DNA of 64,000 nt from Chryseobacterium sp. ISL-6 (GCF_018613715.1 NZ_JAGGPT010000005.1:558001-622000), one strand, 5' to 3'. Shown: positions 8,849-17,870, counted from the first letter of the stretch. Made by a program: numbers and translations. Notes: generated from the sequence alone by a model not told the origin.

Positions 8849-9838
8849 CTAATGGGACATAATTAATTTGTTTCCTTGAGTAAGGTTGTTTTTCAGCATT
8901 TGATGAGCTTGAAGAACGGTTTCTAAAGAAAGATTTCCAATCACTTTATATTTTGGCGGAACGATTATTCCTTCCTCGATAAGGTTAGAAATCTTGGTTA
9001 AACTATTTTTATAATAATCATAATTCTTCGTCATGCTAAAGGTATAATTCGAGATGTTCATGATTATGTTTCCTTTATTAAATAGTATTTCTTTGGCATC
9101 TTTACTGATTAGCGCAGTCACATCTATATACATTCCATGGATTTTCAGTACTTCGGCGGTCACCTCGGACATATAATTACCTACGAGATCGACTCCGATA
9201 TCAAAAGACAGATTATCATTTGCTTTAATTAAATTTTCTACCAGCCGGTCTTCTTTATAATTAATGATCTGATTATTTTTTAACCCCATTTCAAGCAATA
9301 ACTTTCTGTTGTCCTCTGATCCTACCGTTGCCACTATATTGTTGTAACTGTTAGCGAGTAATAGTTTGATCAAAAAGGATCCGACTCCTCCGGTAGCTCC
9401 AGTGATCAAAACAGTATCGGTAGACTTTAATGACATACGATTAAAAGTTTGTAATGCAGTCATTCCTACCGATGGAATAGCTGCTGCCTGTTCAAAAGAA
9501 ATGTTTTTAGGTTTTAATGCAACAATAGCCGCTGGAACTGTAATATATTCTGCATAAGAACCATTACTACCCATGGAGCCGCTGCCACAAAATATTTCGT
9601 CTCCAATTTCAAATTGGGAAACATCACTTCCTTTACCAATGATAATTCCTGAGAGTTCACGGCCTAAAACAGGAGAACTGACAAGCTTGCGTTCAAGCTC
9701 ATTTTCAATCATCTGATAGTCAATGGGATTAAATCCACTGGCTTTTATTTGAATTAAAACTTCATTATTTTTAGGGTACGGTTTTTCTATATAACCATCT
9801 TCTAGTTTGAAATCTTTATTAAGTATGACTGTTTTCAT
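8849..9838 (-). CDS. NADPH:quinone-reductase-like medium-chain dehydrogenase
   Basis: A 329-residue zinc-free medium-chain dehydrogenase/reductase. It has a GroES-like N-terminal half and a Rossmann domain with the nucleotide-binding motif GATGGVGSFLIKLL near residue 150. It most resembles quinone oxidoreductases that reduce quinones or enones with NADPH. I start it at the ATG at 9836-9838 (MKTVILNKDF), not at the frame's upper end. It is divergent from an HxlR-type regulator with a palindromic operator between them, a standard arrangement for HxlR-controlled electrophile-response enzymes, and is co-transcribed with the cupin. Confidence 0.85.
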   Translation of the reverse strand: MKTVILNKDFKLEDGYIEKPYPKNNEVLIQIKASGFNPIDYQMIENELERKLVSSPVLGRELSGIIIGKGSDVSQFEIGDEIFCGSGSMGSNGSYAEYITVPAAIVALKPKNISFEQAAAIPSVGMTALQTFNRMSLKSTDTVLITGATGGVGSFLIKLLLANSYNNIVATVGSEDNRKLLLEMGLKNNQIINYKEDRLVENLIKANDNLSFDIGVDLVGNYMSEVTAEVLKIHGMYIDVTALISKDAKEILFNKGNIIMNISNYTFSMTKNYDYYKNSLTKISNLIEEGIIVPPKYKVIGNLSLETVLQAHQMLKNNLTQGNKLIMSH

Positions 9839-9878
9839 TATAACAATTTTATAGGACAAATGTAAAACCAGAATAGTT

Positions 9879-9886
9879 TATATTTG
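9879..9886 (+). promoter_or_regulatory. -7 box of the HxlR gene
   Basis: TATATTTG matches the Bacteroidota -7 consensus, 44 bp upstream of the HxlR ATG and directly abutting the palindromic operator. Confidence 0.55.
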
Positions 9887-9887
9887 C

Positions 9888-9913
9888 TACTAGTTAACTA
9901 TTGGTAACTAGTA
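9888..9913. promoter_or_regulatory. HxlR operator candidate
   Basis: Perfect 9-bp arms TACTAGTTA and TAACTAGTA with an 8-bp spacer lie between the divergent oxidoreductase and HxlR genes. The site covers the expected transcription start of the regulator, which fits autorepression and control of the divergent operon. Confidence 0.7.
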
Positions 9914-9930
9914 ACTTTAAGGATACTATT

Positions 9931-10311
9931 ATGTCAAAAATTATAGAAAACGGGGTAGAACGTGAAGCCACATGTACCGAAGAATTATTCGCAATGCGCG
10001 ATAGTCTGGATGTTTTAGGAGGAAAGTGGAAGCTGATGATCTTACGTTATCTGACCAACCGAACTGATCAGCTGATTCATTTTAAAAAACTCCAGAGAGG
10101 GATTGATGGAATTTCTGCAAAAATGTTGAGTAAGGAACTAAAAGAGCTGGAAATCAATTTGCTGATCACCCGTACGATTCAGGATACCAAACCAATTACG
10201 GTAACTTATGCAGTAACCGAGTATGGAAAGTCGGTGCTTCCGGTTACAGAAACTCTGGTTAATTGGGGAATTCACCATCGGGAAAAGATTAAAGAATCGA
10301 TGGGTGGGTAA
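9931..10311 (+). CDS. HxlR-family winged-helix regulator
   Basis: A 126-residue MarR-like HxlR regulator. The start is the ATG at 9931 (MSKIIENG); the longer frame would use a TTG inside the operator. Typical family segments are present: LDVLGGKWKLMILRYL, then the recognition part GISAKMLSKELKELE, and the wing TYAVTEYGKSVLP. A conserved cysteine near the N-terminus (ATCTEELF) is in the position used by thiol- or quinone-sensing members (YodB/HypR type). It probably controls the divergent quinone-reductase/cupin operon through the palindrome at 9888-9913. Confidence 0.9.
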   Translation: MSKIIENGVEREATCTEELFAMRDSLDVLGGKWKLMILRYLTNRTDQLIHFKKLQRGIDGISAKMLSKELKELEINLLITRTIQDTKPITVTYAVTEYGKSVLPVTETLVNWGIHHREKIKESMGG

Positions 10312-10352
10312 AGGTGATTGAAAGATTTAAAAATTAAAACATTCAAAAGCTG

Positions 10353-10368
10353 AAGCCCTTCTGGGCTT
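10353..10368 (+). terminator. Weak hairpin after the HxlR gene
   Basis: AAGCCC-TTCT-GGGCTT forms a 6-bp stem about 40 bp past the stop, with only a short T run. A weak terminator at best. Confidence 0.4.
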
Positions 10369-10390
10369 TACATGAGATAGATTATAATGT

Positions 10391-10460
10391 CCCACAGATT
10401 TTAACAGATCATACAGATTTTTTAACGTTAGCATCTACGCCATCTGTAAAATCTGCGGGG
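10391..10460. repeat. Intergenic inverted repeat with 19-bp arms
   Basis: The left arm CCCACAGATTTTAACAGAT (10391-10409) mirrors the right arm ATCTGTAAAATCTGCGGGG (10442-10460) with one mismatch and one bulged base. It sits between the convergent ends of HxlR and DUF1304. The 'ACAGATTTT...AAAATCTGCGGG' wording is typical of a dispersed intergenic repeat of Chryseobacterium-type genomes. This is from memory of such genomes, since only one good copy is in this window. Confidence 0.55.
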
Positions 10461-10470
10461 AAAATAAATG

Positions 10471-10836
10471 TTATTTTAAAAGTACCGCGATGATTGCTAA
10501 AATAGCGGGTAAAGCCTGAACAAAGAATATTCTTTTTGTTGCAGAAATAGCTCCGTAAATTCCGGCTATAGCAACACAGCTCAAGAAAAATAAAGCGATA
10601 TTAGTTTGCCATTCTGCGTCCTTGATAAAGAAAGTCCATGTTAATCCTGCAGCCAGAAAACCATTATAAAGACCTTGATTGGCTGCCAGCCCTTTAGTTG
10701 GCTTGAACATTTCCGCTGGTAACGCAGCTTTGAAAACTTCTTTACCTTTTGTTTCCCAGGCAAACATTTCCATCCAGAGAATATAAATATGTTCTAATGC
10801 TACTAATCCGATCAAAATTTTTGCAACGATTTCCAT
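10471..10836 (-). CDS. DUF1304 small membrane protein
   Basis: A 121-residue integral membrane protein with four hydrophobic segments. The family signature is visible at the start (VALEHIYILWMEMFAWET) and in the middle (NQGLYNGFLAAGLTW). The DUF1304 family has no established function. It is divergent from a Crp/Fnr-type regulator 66 bp away. Confidence 0.85.
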   Translation of the reverse strand: MEIVAKILIGLVALEHIYILWMEMFAWETKGKEVFKAALPAEMFKPTKGLAANQGLYNGFLAAGLTWTFFIKDAEWQTNIALFFLSCVAIAGIYGAISATKRIFFVQALPAILAIIAVLLK

Positions 10837-10902
10837 GATTAATTGTTTTTTGTCATTGTAAAACTAAAAAAATAAAGTTAAGTTTGATTACTAAATTTCA
10901 AA

Positions 10903-11475
10903 ATGGATACTTTTAAAACACATCTGGATAAATTTATTACCATCAATGATGCGGATTATGTTTCTGTATTGTCTTTTTTCCAGGTAATGGAAGTTAAAAA
11001 GAAACAGAATCTACTTCTTGAGGGTGAAGTCTGTAAATCCATGTACTTTGTTTTAAACGGATGTCTCAGAAAGTTTTTTGTGAATGAAAAAGGAGTAGAA
11101 CATACGACTGAGTTTGCTGTTGAAAACTGGTGGATGACAGATACTTTTGCCTATGAAAGGCAAATCAAAACTGAGTTTACGATACAGGCAGTAGAGCGGT
11201 CAACGATTTTAGTTATCGATCTTGAAACCCAGGAACTGTTATTGCAAAAGCATCCGGTTATGGAACGTTATTTCAGGATGATCTATCAGAGAGCTTATGC
11301 CGCTTCGGAAAGAAGGATCCGTTATTTATATGAAATGACAAGAGAGGATCTTTATATTCATTTCAGTACACAGTATCCATGGTTTATTCAGCGGATTCCA
11401 CAATATTTAATTGCTTCTTTTTTAGGTTTTACACCAGAATATCTAAGTGAAATAAGAGCGAAATTACGTTCTTAA
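10903..11475 (+). CDS. Crp/Fnr-family transcriptional regulator
   Basis: A 190-residue protein. The N-terminal cyclic-nucleotide-binding-like jelly roll (LLLEGEVCKSMYFVLNGCLRKFF) is followed by a long dimerisation helix and a C-terminal helix-turn-helix (QYLIASFLGFTPEYLSEIRAKL). It lacks the full cAMP-binding signature, as is usual for Bacteroidota members. Its position suggests control of the following DoxX and AhpD-like genes and perhaps of the divergent DUF1304 gene. Confidence 0.88.
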   Translation: MDTFKTHLDKFITINDADYVSVLSFFQVMEVKKKQNLLLEGEVCKSMYFVLNGCLRKFFVNEKGVEHTTEFAVENWWMTDTFAYERQIKTEFTIQAVERSTILVIDLETQELLLQKHPVMERYFRMIYQRAYAASERRIRYLYEMTREDLYIHFSTQYPWFIQRIPQYLIASFLGFTPEYLSEIRAKLRS

Positions 11476-11538
11476 ACCAGTTTAAGATTATTAAGAATTA
11501 AAAGTCCGAATTTTGTCATGTTATTAAAAGCTAATACA

Positions 11539-11970
11539 ATGACTAATCAAAAAGTTCAATTTTCGCAGTTATTTTTAAGAGTGGCGATTGCCATAACAAT
11601 GCTTTCCGCAGTGGCAGACCGATTCGGATTCTGGGGTAGAAATTCAGCTTGGGGAAACTGGGCGAATTTTGAGGAATACACCAGAAAACTAACCTTTTTT
11701 CTACCCGAAAGTTTAAGTCAGTTTTCAGCTTATACAGCCACATTCTTTGAAATTGCTATTCCACTGTTATTGCTTGTAGGATACAAAACCAAAATAGCAG
11801 CTTATGGCGCAGGATTTTTGTTGTTGATTTTTGCATTATCCATGAGTATAGCTTTAGGGGTAAAAGCACCTTTAGATTATTCAGTTTGGGTAGGAAGTGC
11901 CGCTGCATTTTTACTGGCAAGCCAACAAGAGTTTTCATTTAGTTTAGATCAATTAACCAAAAAAATATAA
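11539..11970 (+). CDS. DoxX-family membrane protein
   Basis: A 143-residue protein with four predicted membrane helices, started at the ATG at 11539 (MTNQKVQFSQ) rather than the frame-extending ATG 21 bp upstream. DoxX/DoxD relatives are linked to redox or quinone metabolism. It is separated by 4 bp from the AhpD-like gene, so the two are almost certainly one transcript. The link to thiol/oxidant defence comes from this partner. Confidence 0.85.
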   Translation: MTNQKVQFSQLFLRVAIAITMLSAVADRFGFWGRNSAWGNWANFEEYTRKLTFFLPESLSQFSAYTATFFEIAIPLLLLVGYKTKIAAYGAGFLLLIFALSMSIALGVKAPLDYSVWVGSAAAFLLASQQEFSFSLDQLTKKI

Positions 11971-11974
11971 TATT

Positions 11975-12418
11975 ATGAGTACAAGAGTGAACATCGCAAA
12001 AACAGATGCAGCAGCTTACAAAGCAATGATGGGATTAGAGGGATATCTTCAGACTATTTCTTTAAACCCTATTCAAAAGGAATTAATTAAAATCAGAGCT
12101 TCACAGATCAATGGATGTGCATTTTGTTTGGATATGCATACAAAGGATGCCATGAAGTATGGAGAAACTCCACAAAGAATATATCTTTTAAATGCATGGC
12201 GAGAAGCTTTAGAATTATTTACAGAAGAAGAACAGGTCTTGCTTATGATGACAGAAGAGATTACTTTAATTAGTCATAAAGGTTTAACAGAAGAGACTTA
12301 TCAGAAGGCAAAATCATTTTTTGATGAAACTCAGATTTCACAAATCATTATGGCTATTGTAACGATTAATGCATGGAACAGAATTGCGATAAGCACACAT
12401 TTGCCGATCATGAAATAA
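11975..12418 (+). CDS. AhpD-like carboxymuconolactone decarboxylase family protein
   Basis: A 147-residue all-helical protein with the family's redox motif CAFCLDMHTKDA (C48, C51, H55). This marks it as an alkylhydroperoxidase-D-like reductase and not a lactone decarboxylase. Such proteins reduce peroxides or act as disulfide reductases in the cytoplasm. It is the last gene of the DoxX pair and is followed by a perfect palindromic terminator. Confidence 0.9.
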   Translation: MSTRVNIAKTDAAAYKAMMGLEGYLQTISLNPIQKELIKIRASQINGCAFCLDMHTKDAMKYGETPQRIYLLNAWREALELFTEEEQVLLMMTEEITLISHKGLTEETYQKAKSFFDETQISQIIMAIVTINAWNRIAISTHLPIMK

Positions 12419-12438
12419 TTTTTTTAAATTGTTTTTTT

Positions 12439-12476
12439 AACAAGAAGAGCTTTTCATATGAAAAGCTCTTCTTGTT
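12439..12476 (+). terminator. Perfect 38-bp palindromic terminator
   Basis: A 38-bp perfect inverted repeat centred on CATATG, 20 bp after the AhpD-like stop, with T-rich sequence on both sides. A very strong intrinsic terminator. Confidence 0.85.
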
Positions 12477-12816
12477 ATTATTACCTAAATCATCCAGATA
12501 ATTTAATAATTTATACTCTTCTTGTCAATCCTATCCTCTTTTTTCTCAGTATTTGAAATATGGAATAATCTTTTTTTTATCCTTCAAATATTTGATTATT
12601 TAGAATTAATTAAAATAAGCATATTGTTAAAATATTTATTATTTAGACGTTTTTTTAATGTTTGTGATTAAAATAGTAATTGAATATATTTTTTGTGAAA
12701 AAAAATTGATGAATTGACATTCCTGCCTAGTAAATAAATCACTTTCAGTTCATGGAGGATTAATATCTGTTAACATACTTTTGGGAAAACAACTCACTTT
12801 TTAAATTTTTGTTAAT
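12477..12816. other. AT-rich leader region of the SusC/SusD operon
   Basis: A gene-free stretch, extremely AT-rich, with poly-T/poly-A runs. I see no open frame worth calling. It holds the likely SusC promoter at its right end and no clear operator. Confidence 0.5.
12776..12783 (+). promoter_or_regulatory. -7 box of the SusC/SusD operon
   Basis: TACTTTTG matches the Bacteroidota -7 consensus 33 bp before the SusC ATG. Confidence 0.5.
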
Positions 12817-15717
12817 ATGGATATAAAAAAACATTTGCTAAGTACTGCGGTCCTCTTTTTTATCGGACAGTCTGCTTATGCCCAGAGTACAAAGAAAGAT
12901 ACAGTCACTAAAGAAAAAAAAATAGAAGAGGTAGTGGTGGTGGGTTATGGAACACAGAAGAAAAGCGAGGTAACAGCAGCAATGTCACAGGTAAAAGCTG
13001 AAGATATGGCAGGCCTGGTCACTGCTAGTTTTGAATCTCAGCTGGCTGGAAGAGCAGCAGGGGTCAATGTAACAACCAGTTCAGGTATGGTAGGAGCACC
13101 TCCTGCTATCAATATTAGAGGAATAAATTCCATTAATTCAGGAACTTATCCTTTGGTTGTAGTAGACGGGATGCCAATTTTCACAGGTGATACGGGAGGA
13201 TATGCTCCAAGCAATGCCTTGGGAGATATTAACCCTTCGGACATAGAGAGTATAGAAATTTTAAAAGATGGAGCTGCCGCTGCTGTTTATGGTTCCAGGG
13301 CTGCCAATGGAGTAATGATCATTACGACAAAGAAGGGTAAAAAAGGTAAATTTCAGTTAGATTACAATACCTATACAGGACTTGCCCAGGTTGTTAAACA
13401 GTTTGATCTTCTTCAGACACCAGATTTTCTGACGATTTCTAATGAAAAAAGAACAAATGCAGGGAGAGCACCTTGGGCCTTTGGAACAGAATATAATACA
13501 AACTGGCAAAAAGCGGTTTTAAGAACAGCAACTCAAACAGACCATAATATATCTCTTCAGGGAGGTTTGGGTAAGGGTTCGTATTTTGGATCTGTAGGCT
13601 ATACTAAACAGGATGGAATTATTTTGAGTAATGGCATGGAAAGGTTTACAGCCCGTTTTAATGTAAATCAGGAAGTGACCAACTGGCTGAAAATGGGTGC
13701 TAATCTGGGAGTAACGAGAACAGAATATCAATCCCTTAATTCGGGGGTCAATTCTCTCTCAGGAGCGATGGCTAATGCTGTAAGACAATTACCGAATACT
13801 TCTATATATAGAGCAGATGGTCCATTTGGATATAATATTGATGTTGTAGGCACCAATACAATTACAGGGCGAGGGCAAAACACGGAGCATATTGCAAATA
13901 ATCTTCCAAATATTATGTATGTTCTTAATACCAATAGATTGCAGTCCAAAGTACTACGGGTGCTGGGAGATGTTTATGGAGAAATAAAAATATTACCATC
14001 TCTTACCTATAAGCTTCAGATGAGCATAGATCGATCTCAGAATGAGGGATTAATGTACTGGAATGCATTTCATGGAGATGGGCGGGGTAGCAATGGGCGG
14101 ATCCAAAACAGCAATACAACCATGGAAAGGTATAATATTCAAAATATATTAAACTTTAACAAAAGTTTTGGAGAGCATAAAATTGGAATTACATTGGTGA
14201 ATGAATATCAGAAAGAAAATCAGAACTCCTTTTTTGGAGGTGGAATAGATTTGGGTGATTCTTATTTTAATACGAATGTAATTTCAGGTTCTTATGGAAC
14301 CCCGGTTTCAGGGGGAGGAAAAACAGAATTTGCATTGATATCCTATCTGGCAAGATTTAATTATGATTTTGGAAAAAGATATTTTTTCCAGGGAGTAATA
14401 CGAAGGGATGATTTGTCTTCTCTTCCTAAAGAGGGTAGAGTAGGGTATTTCCCAGGAGCTTCGTTAGGATGGAATGTGAGTAATGAGAGCTTTTTTGAAA
14501 AAGCCAAAAATATTGTCAATGAGCTAAAGGTTCGTGCTTCTTATGGTAGAGTAGGTAATAGTAGTATTGGAAATTATCCATATATGTCTTTATATGGACC
14601 AGCTAGGTATGGAGATTCTAATGGATTAGGCTATTTCCAGATGGGAGTTAACTCATTGAGATGGGAGCGAAGTGAGAAGTTGGATTATGGTGTGGATATG
14701 AGCTTTTTAGGTAATAAGCTTAAAGTTACTTTAGACTATTTTGTAAATAATATTGATGAAATGATTCAGCAGGTTCCTGTTGATCCTTCTTTAGGAATCC
14801 CAGACAATCAATACAGCTCAAATATTGGGGTAGCGAAGAATAAAGGTTGGGAACTGACAGTGAACTATACCCCTATTAAAAAAGACAATTTTGAATTAAA
14901 TATTGGCGGTAACATCTCATTGATTAATAATAAAATCACACAATTGTATAAAGGGGCAGATATTTTCCCTGGAAATGTGGATTGGGGAAATTTCGACCGT
15001 TTTTACAGAGTACATAAGGAAGGTTATTCTATGAACCAGTTGTATGGAATAAAATACTGGGGGGTAAATTCGGCTAATGGTAATCCTGTTTATTACAGGT
15101 TGGATGGTTCTTTGGTACAATATAATTTAAATACAAGATTATATAATGTTTTTAATCAGGATGATCCGAGCAATGTCTCTCAGAGTGGAAAAGCTCCGGA
15201 GAATCAATTATTAGGAAATACAATCCCAAAATATTTTGGAGCTTTCAATTTATCAGTGAAGTATCATAATTTCGACTTGGGCACTCTGATGAGGTTTAGT
15301 GGTGGAAACTATATTATGAACATTACAAGAAGAGAAATGCTGAGTCAGAATCTTGTTAATAATTCTACAGAAATTATGGGAAGATGGCAGAGCCCGGAAA
15401 ATCCTGGTGATGGATGGACTCCAAGGCTGATGGCGGGTAATGATCCGGGAGTAAACGGGCCATCGGTTTCCAATAGTAGGTTTATAGAAAAGGGAGACTT
15501 TATAAAATTCGATAACCTCACTTTAGGTTATAGTTTAGAACGAGAATTTTTGAATAAAATTAATATCCAAAAAATGCGACTTTATATCCAGGCACAAAAT
15601 GCATTCATTATTACTAAATATTCAGGTGCAGATCCGGAAATGCAGGTTAATGGTTTGGATTTTAATGGAATCCCAAGACAGCGAGTTTTTTCAGTTGGAT
15701 TAAATGTTACCCTTTAA
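12817..15717 (+). CDS. SusC/RagA-family TonB-linked outer-membrane transporter
   Basis: A 966-residue outer-membrane importer. It has a signal peptide (ending near AYAQ), then directly the TonB-box region EEVVVVGYGTQKKSEVT. The plug carries the SusC hallmarks (NIRGINSINSG, DIESIEILKDGAAAAVYGSRAANGV, IITTKKGKKGK), followed by a large barrel ending in GLNVTL. The carboxypeptidase-D-like domain normally found between signal and plug is missing, so the N-terminus is short. It pairs with the SusD-like lipoprotein that starts within 10 bp. No glycoside hydrolase, peptidase, ECF-sigma or anti-sigma gene is near, so the substrate class is unknown. Confidence 0.95.
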   Translation: MDIKKHLLSTAVLFFIGQSAYAQSTKKDTVTKEKKIEEVVVVGYGTQKKSEVTAAMSQVKAEDMAGLVTASFESQLAGRAAGVNVTTSSGMVGAPPAINIRGINSINSGTYPLVVVDGMPIFTGDTGGYAPSNALGDINPSDIESIEILKDGAAAAVYGSRAANGVMIITTKKGKKGKFQLDYNTYTGLAQVVKQFDLLQTPDFLTISNEKRTNAGRAPWAFGTEYNTNWQKAVLRTATQTDHNISLQGGLGKGSYFGSVGYTKQDGIILSNGMERFTARFNVNQEVTNWLKMGANLGVTRTEYQSLNSGVNSLSGAMANAVRQLPNTSIYRADGPFGYNIDVVGTNTITGRGQNTEHIANNLPNIMYVLNTNRLQSKVLRVLGDVYGEIKILPSLTYKLQMSIDRSQNEGLMYWNAFHGDGRGSNGRIQNSNTTMERYNIQNILNFNKSFGEHKIGITLVNEYQKENQNSFFGGGIDLGDSYFNTNVISGSYGTPVSGGGKTEFALISYLARFNYDFGKRYFFQGVIRRDDLSSLPKEGRVGYFPGASLGWNVSNESFFEKAKNIVNELKVRASYGRVGNSSIGNYPYMSLYGPARYGDSNGLGYFQMGVNSLRWERSEKLDYGVDMSFLGNKLKVTLDYFVNNIDEMIQQVPVDPSLGIPDNQYSSNIGVAKNKGWELTVNYTPIKKDNFELNIGGNISLINNKITQLYKGADIFPGNVDWGNFDRFYRVHKEGYSMNQLYGIKYWGVNSANGNPVYYRLDGSLVQYNLNTRLYNVFNQDDPSNVSQSGKAPENQLLGNTIPKYFGAFNLSVKYHNFDLGTLMRFSGGNYIMNITRREMLSQNLVNNSTEIMGRWQSPENPGDGWTPRLMAGNDPGVNGPSVSNSRFIEKGDFIKFDNLTLGYSLEREFLNKINIQKMRLYIQAQNAFIITKYSGADPEMQVNGLDFNGIPRQRVFSVGLNVTL

Positions 15718-15724
15718 AAATATT

Positions 15725-17272
15725 ATGATGAATAAATTAAAAAAATATATACTATTAGTTTTTGTAGGATTGGTATTCAGCTCATGCCAACAGGATATTT
15801 TAGATACTACATCTTTTAATAATCCAAATCCTGAATTGGCATTTACTTCTCCTGAATTGGTTCAGTTGGCGGTAAATGGAGTTTATAATGCAGCACAAAT
15901 TGGATATTATAGCAGTACTCCATTATCGAACAGTGCAAGAGGCTATGTTTTTGGCGCAGCTTATTTTCAGCAAAATGAGGTACGGGGAGAAGATGTAGTG
16001 AATACACAAGCATTCTATCAATTGACTTATGAGTCTAATTATGATCCTACTACTGCCAATAATGCATATTATTGGAGTGATGCCTACCGACTTATTAACA
16101 GAGCTAATCTTGTTAATGAGGGGATTAATAGAGCCGTGAACAATAAAGTAATTTCTGAGGATCAGGGAAAAATATATAAGGGAGAGGTTTTATTTTTTAG
16201 AGCTTTGGCTCATTTGGAACTTCTGAAGCATTTTTCAAGACCCTATCATTTAGACAATGGATCTTCCATGGGAGTGCCCTACAGAACAATTGGGGTAGAT
16301 ACTGAAGCTACTATAGAGCAGGCAATGCAGGTAGGTAGAGGTACTGTGGCAGAGGGATATGAGAAGCTTTTTGAAGATTTGAACTTTGCAGAAAATGGTC
16401 TTCCTGGTAATGCTCAAAGACAGGGAATAAATAAAATAGGCAAAATAACCAAAGGAGCTGCAATTGCTATTAAAATAAGAGCTTATTTGAATATGAGAAA
16501 CTGGAGTAAGGTAATAGAAGAATATAATAAATTAACCTCTATGTATACTTTAGAATCCAACCCTCTTACAGTATTTAATAACAACCTGACCAATACAGAG
16601 TCTATTTTTTCTATCATTAACACAGCAAATAATAACCCGGGAGTCAACGGAGCATTAGCTTCGCAATTTAGTGGTCGTTCTTTAATAGCCATCAGTCCTA
16701 TTTTATGGAATAATCCTTTGTGGCTGAAAGATGATAAAAGACGATCGGTTACAGATGTTGTCTCCGGGTCCAGATTTACCAGGAAATATAAAGATATAAC
16801 AACATTTTCTGATGCATCACCAATTGTTAGATTCTCCGAAATGAAATTAGCAGCAGCCGAGGCTCATGCAAGATTAAATAATATGACAAGTGCGTTGTTA
16901 CTTCTTAATGAAGTTAGAAACAGAGCATTAGAAACCCCCAATACAGAAGCCTACACCAGCTCATCTTTTTCTAATAAAGAAGGTATGATAAAAGCTATTC
17001 TGTTAGAAAGAAGAATAGAATTGAGCTGTGAGGGGGTTCGTTGGGCAGATATACATAGATTGATCAATGATGATATTGCACCTACCTATGGAATTCCGGC
17101 AAAAGTGCCAAATGGATTTCCTTCAGCTTCAAGTTATACAATAGGAATTCCATATACTGGAAATCTAACAAACAGTATTCCTTATACGGATAAAAGATTT
17201 CTGTGGCCTATACCATTAATGACCACAAGTGTTAATCCACTTCTTGCCGGTCAGCAAAACCCGGAATGGTAA
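15725..17272 (+). CDS. SusD/RagB-family nutrient-binding lipoprotein
   Basis: About 515 residues. Start at one of two adjacent ATGs (15725 or 15728) giving a lipoprotein signal with lipobox VFSSC. A surface lid that captures substrate for the SusC barrel. TPR-like helical pattern with the family's LFFRALAHLELLKHF and C-terminal ILLERRIELSCEGVRWADIHRL motifs. The stop is followed by a perfect palindromic terminator. Forms an operon with the SusC-like gene. Confidence 0.94.
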   Translation: MMNKLKKYILLVFVGLVFSSCQQDILDTTSFNNPNPELAFTSPELVQLAVNGVYNAAQIGYYSSTPLSNSARGYVFGAAYFQQNEVRGEDVVNTQAFYQLTYESNYDPTTANNAYYWSDAYRLINRANLVNEGINRAVNNKVISEDQGKIYKGEVLFFRALAHLELLKHFSRPYHLDNGSSMGVPYRTIGVDTEATIEQAMQVGRGTVAEGYEKLFEDLNFAENGLPGNAQRQGINKIGKITKGAAIAIKIRAYLNMRNWSKVIEEYNKLTSMYTLESNPLTVFNNNLTNTESIFSIINTANNNPGVNGALASQFSGRSLIAISPILWNNPLWLKDDKRRSVTDVVSGSRFTRKYKDITTFSDASPIVRFSEMKLAAAEAHARLNNMTSALLLLNEVRNRALETPNTEAYTSSSFSNKEGMIKAILLERRIELSCEGVRWADIHRLINDDIAPTYGIPAKVPNGFPSASSYTIGIPYTGNLTNSIPYTDKRFLWPIPLMTTSVNPLLAGQQNPEW

Positions 17273-17292
17273 AATGAAAATTGTAATCATTA

Positions 17293-17326
17293 CAAAAGAG
17301 CTTCTCAATATTGAGAAGCTCTTTTG
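17293..17326. terminator. Perfect 34-bp palindromic terminator between convergent operons
   Basis: A 34-bp perfect inverted repeat centred on AATATT. It lies between the SusD stop and the end of the minus-strand eight-gene operon and can serve both. Confidence 0.85.
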
Positions 17327-17350
17327 CTTGTAAAAGGTTTATAAAAATTT

Positions 17351-17842
17351 TCAGTGATTTTTTCTTTTAAAAGGTCCCTGTGGTGCAATGATTTCCAGAT
17401 TGGTTCCATCCGGATCCTGAAAATAAGCGACAGCGGTACCAAATCCGGATTTTAAACCATCTTCTTCCTGAAATACAATAGGTTCTCCCTGAGGCTCTAT
17501 ACCTATTTCCTTTAGCCTTTGAACTGCTGCATCGATATCATCAACTTCAAAACATAAATGCATAGCACTGATCTGATCATTTTTATAGGAAGCTTGTTCA
17601 GATTCTGGAATGACATACTCCAGGATATCTATATTGAGGTTGTCAAGATGCAGATTGGCATATTTGATACGGGTGTCTTTTAATCCTTGTGTTTTTGCCA
17701 TTCTTTCACCTCCTATTTCATCGATATTGGAAACTTTTGTTCCCGTTAAGGCTTCATAAAAAGCAATTGATTTCTCTAAATTTTTAACGGTAATACCAAC
17801 ATGATTAGCTCGGGTAAAACCTTGATTTGATGATTTTTCCAT
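17351..17842 (-). CDS. Glyoxalase/VOC-family protein
   Basis: A 163-residue single VOC domain beginning at about residue 12 (ANHVGITVKNLEKSIAFYEAL) and ending with the metal-ligand glutamate region QDPDGTNLEIIAP. H14 and the Glu in NLEII are likely metal ligands. Last gene of the eight-gene operon. It could be a glyoxalase, thiol transferase or ring-cleavage dioxygenase; the operon's other members point to electrophile or quinone handling. Confidence 0.88.
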   Translation of the reverse strand: MEKSSNQGFTRANHVGITVKNLEKSIAFYEALTGTKVSNIDEIGGERMAKTQGLKDTRIKYANLHLDNLNIDILEYVIPESEQASYKNDQISAMHLCFEVDDIDAAVQRLKEIGIEPQGEPIVFQEEDGLKSGFGTAVAYFQDPDGTNLEIIAPQGPFKRKNH

Positions 17843-17870
17843 TGTTTGAAATTTTGTGATTATATAAGTG

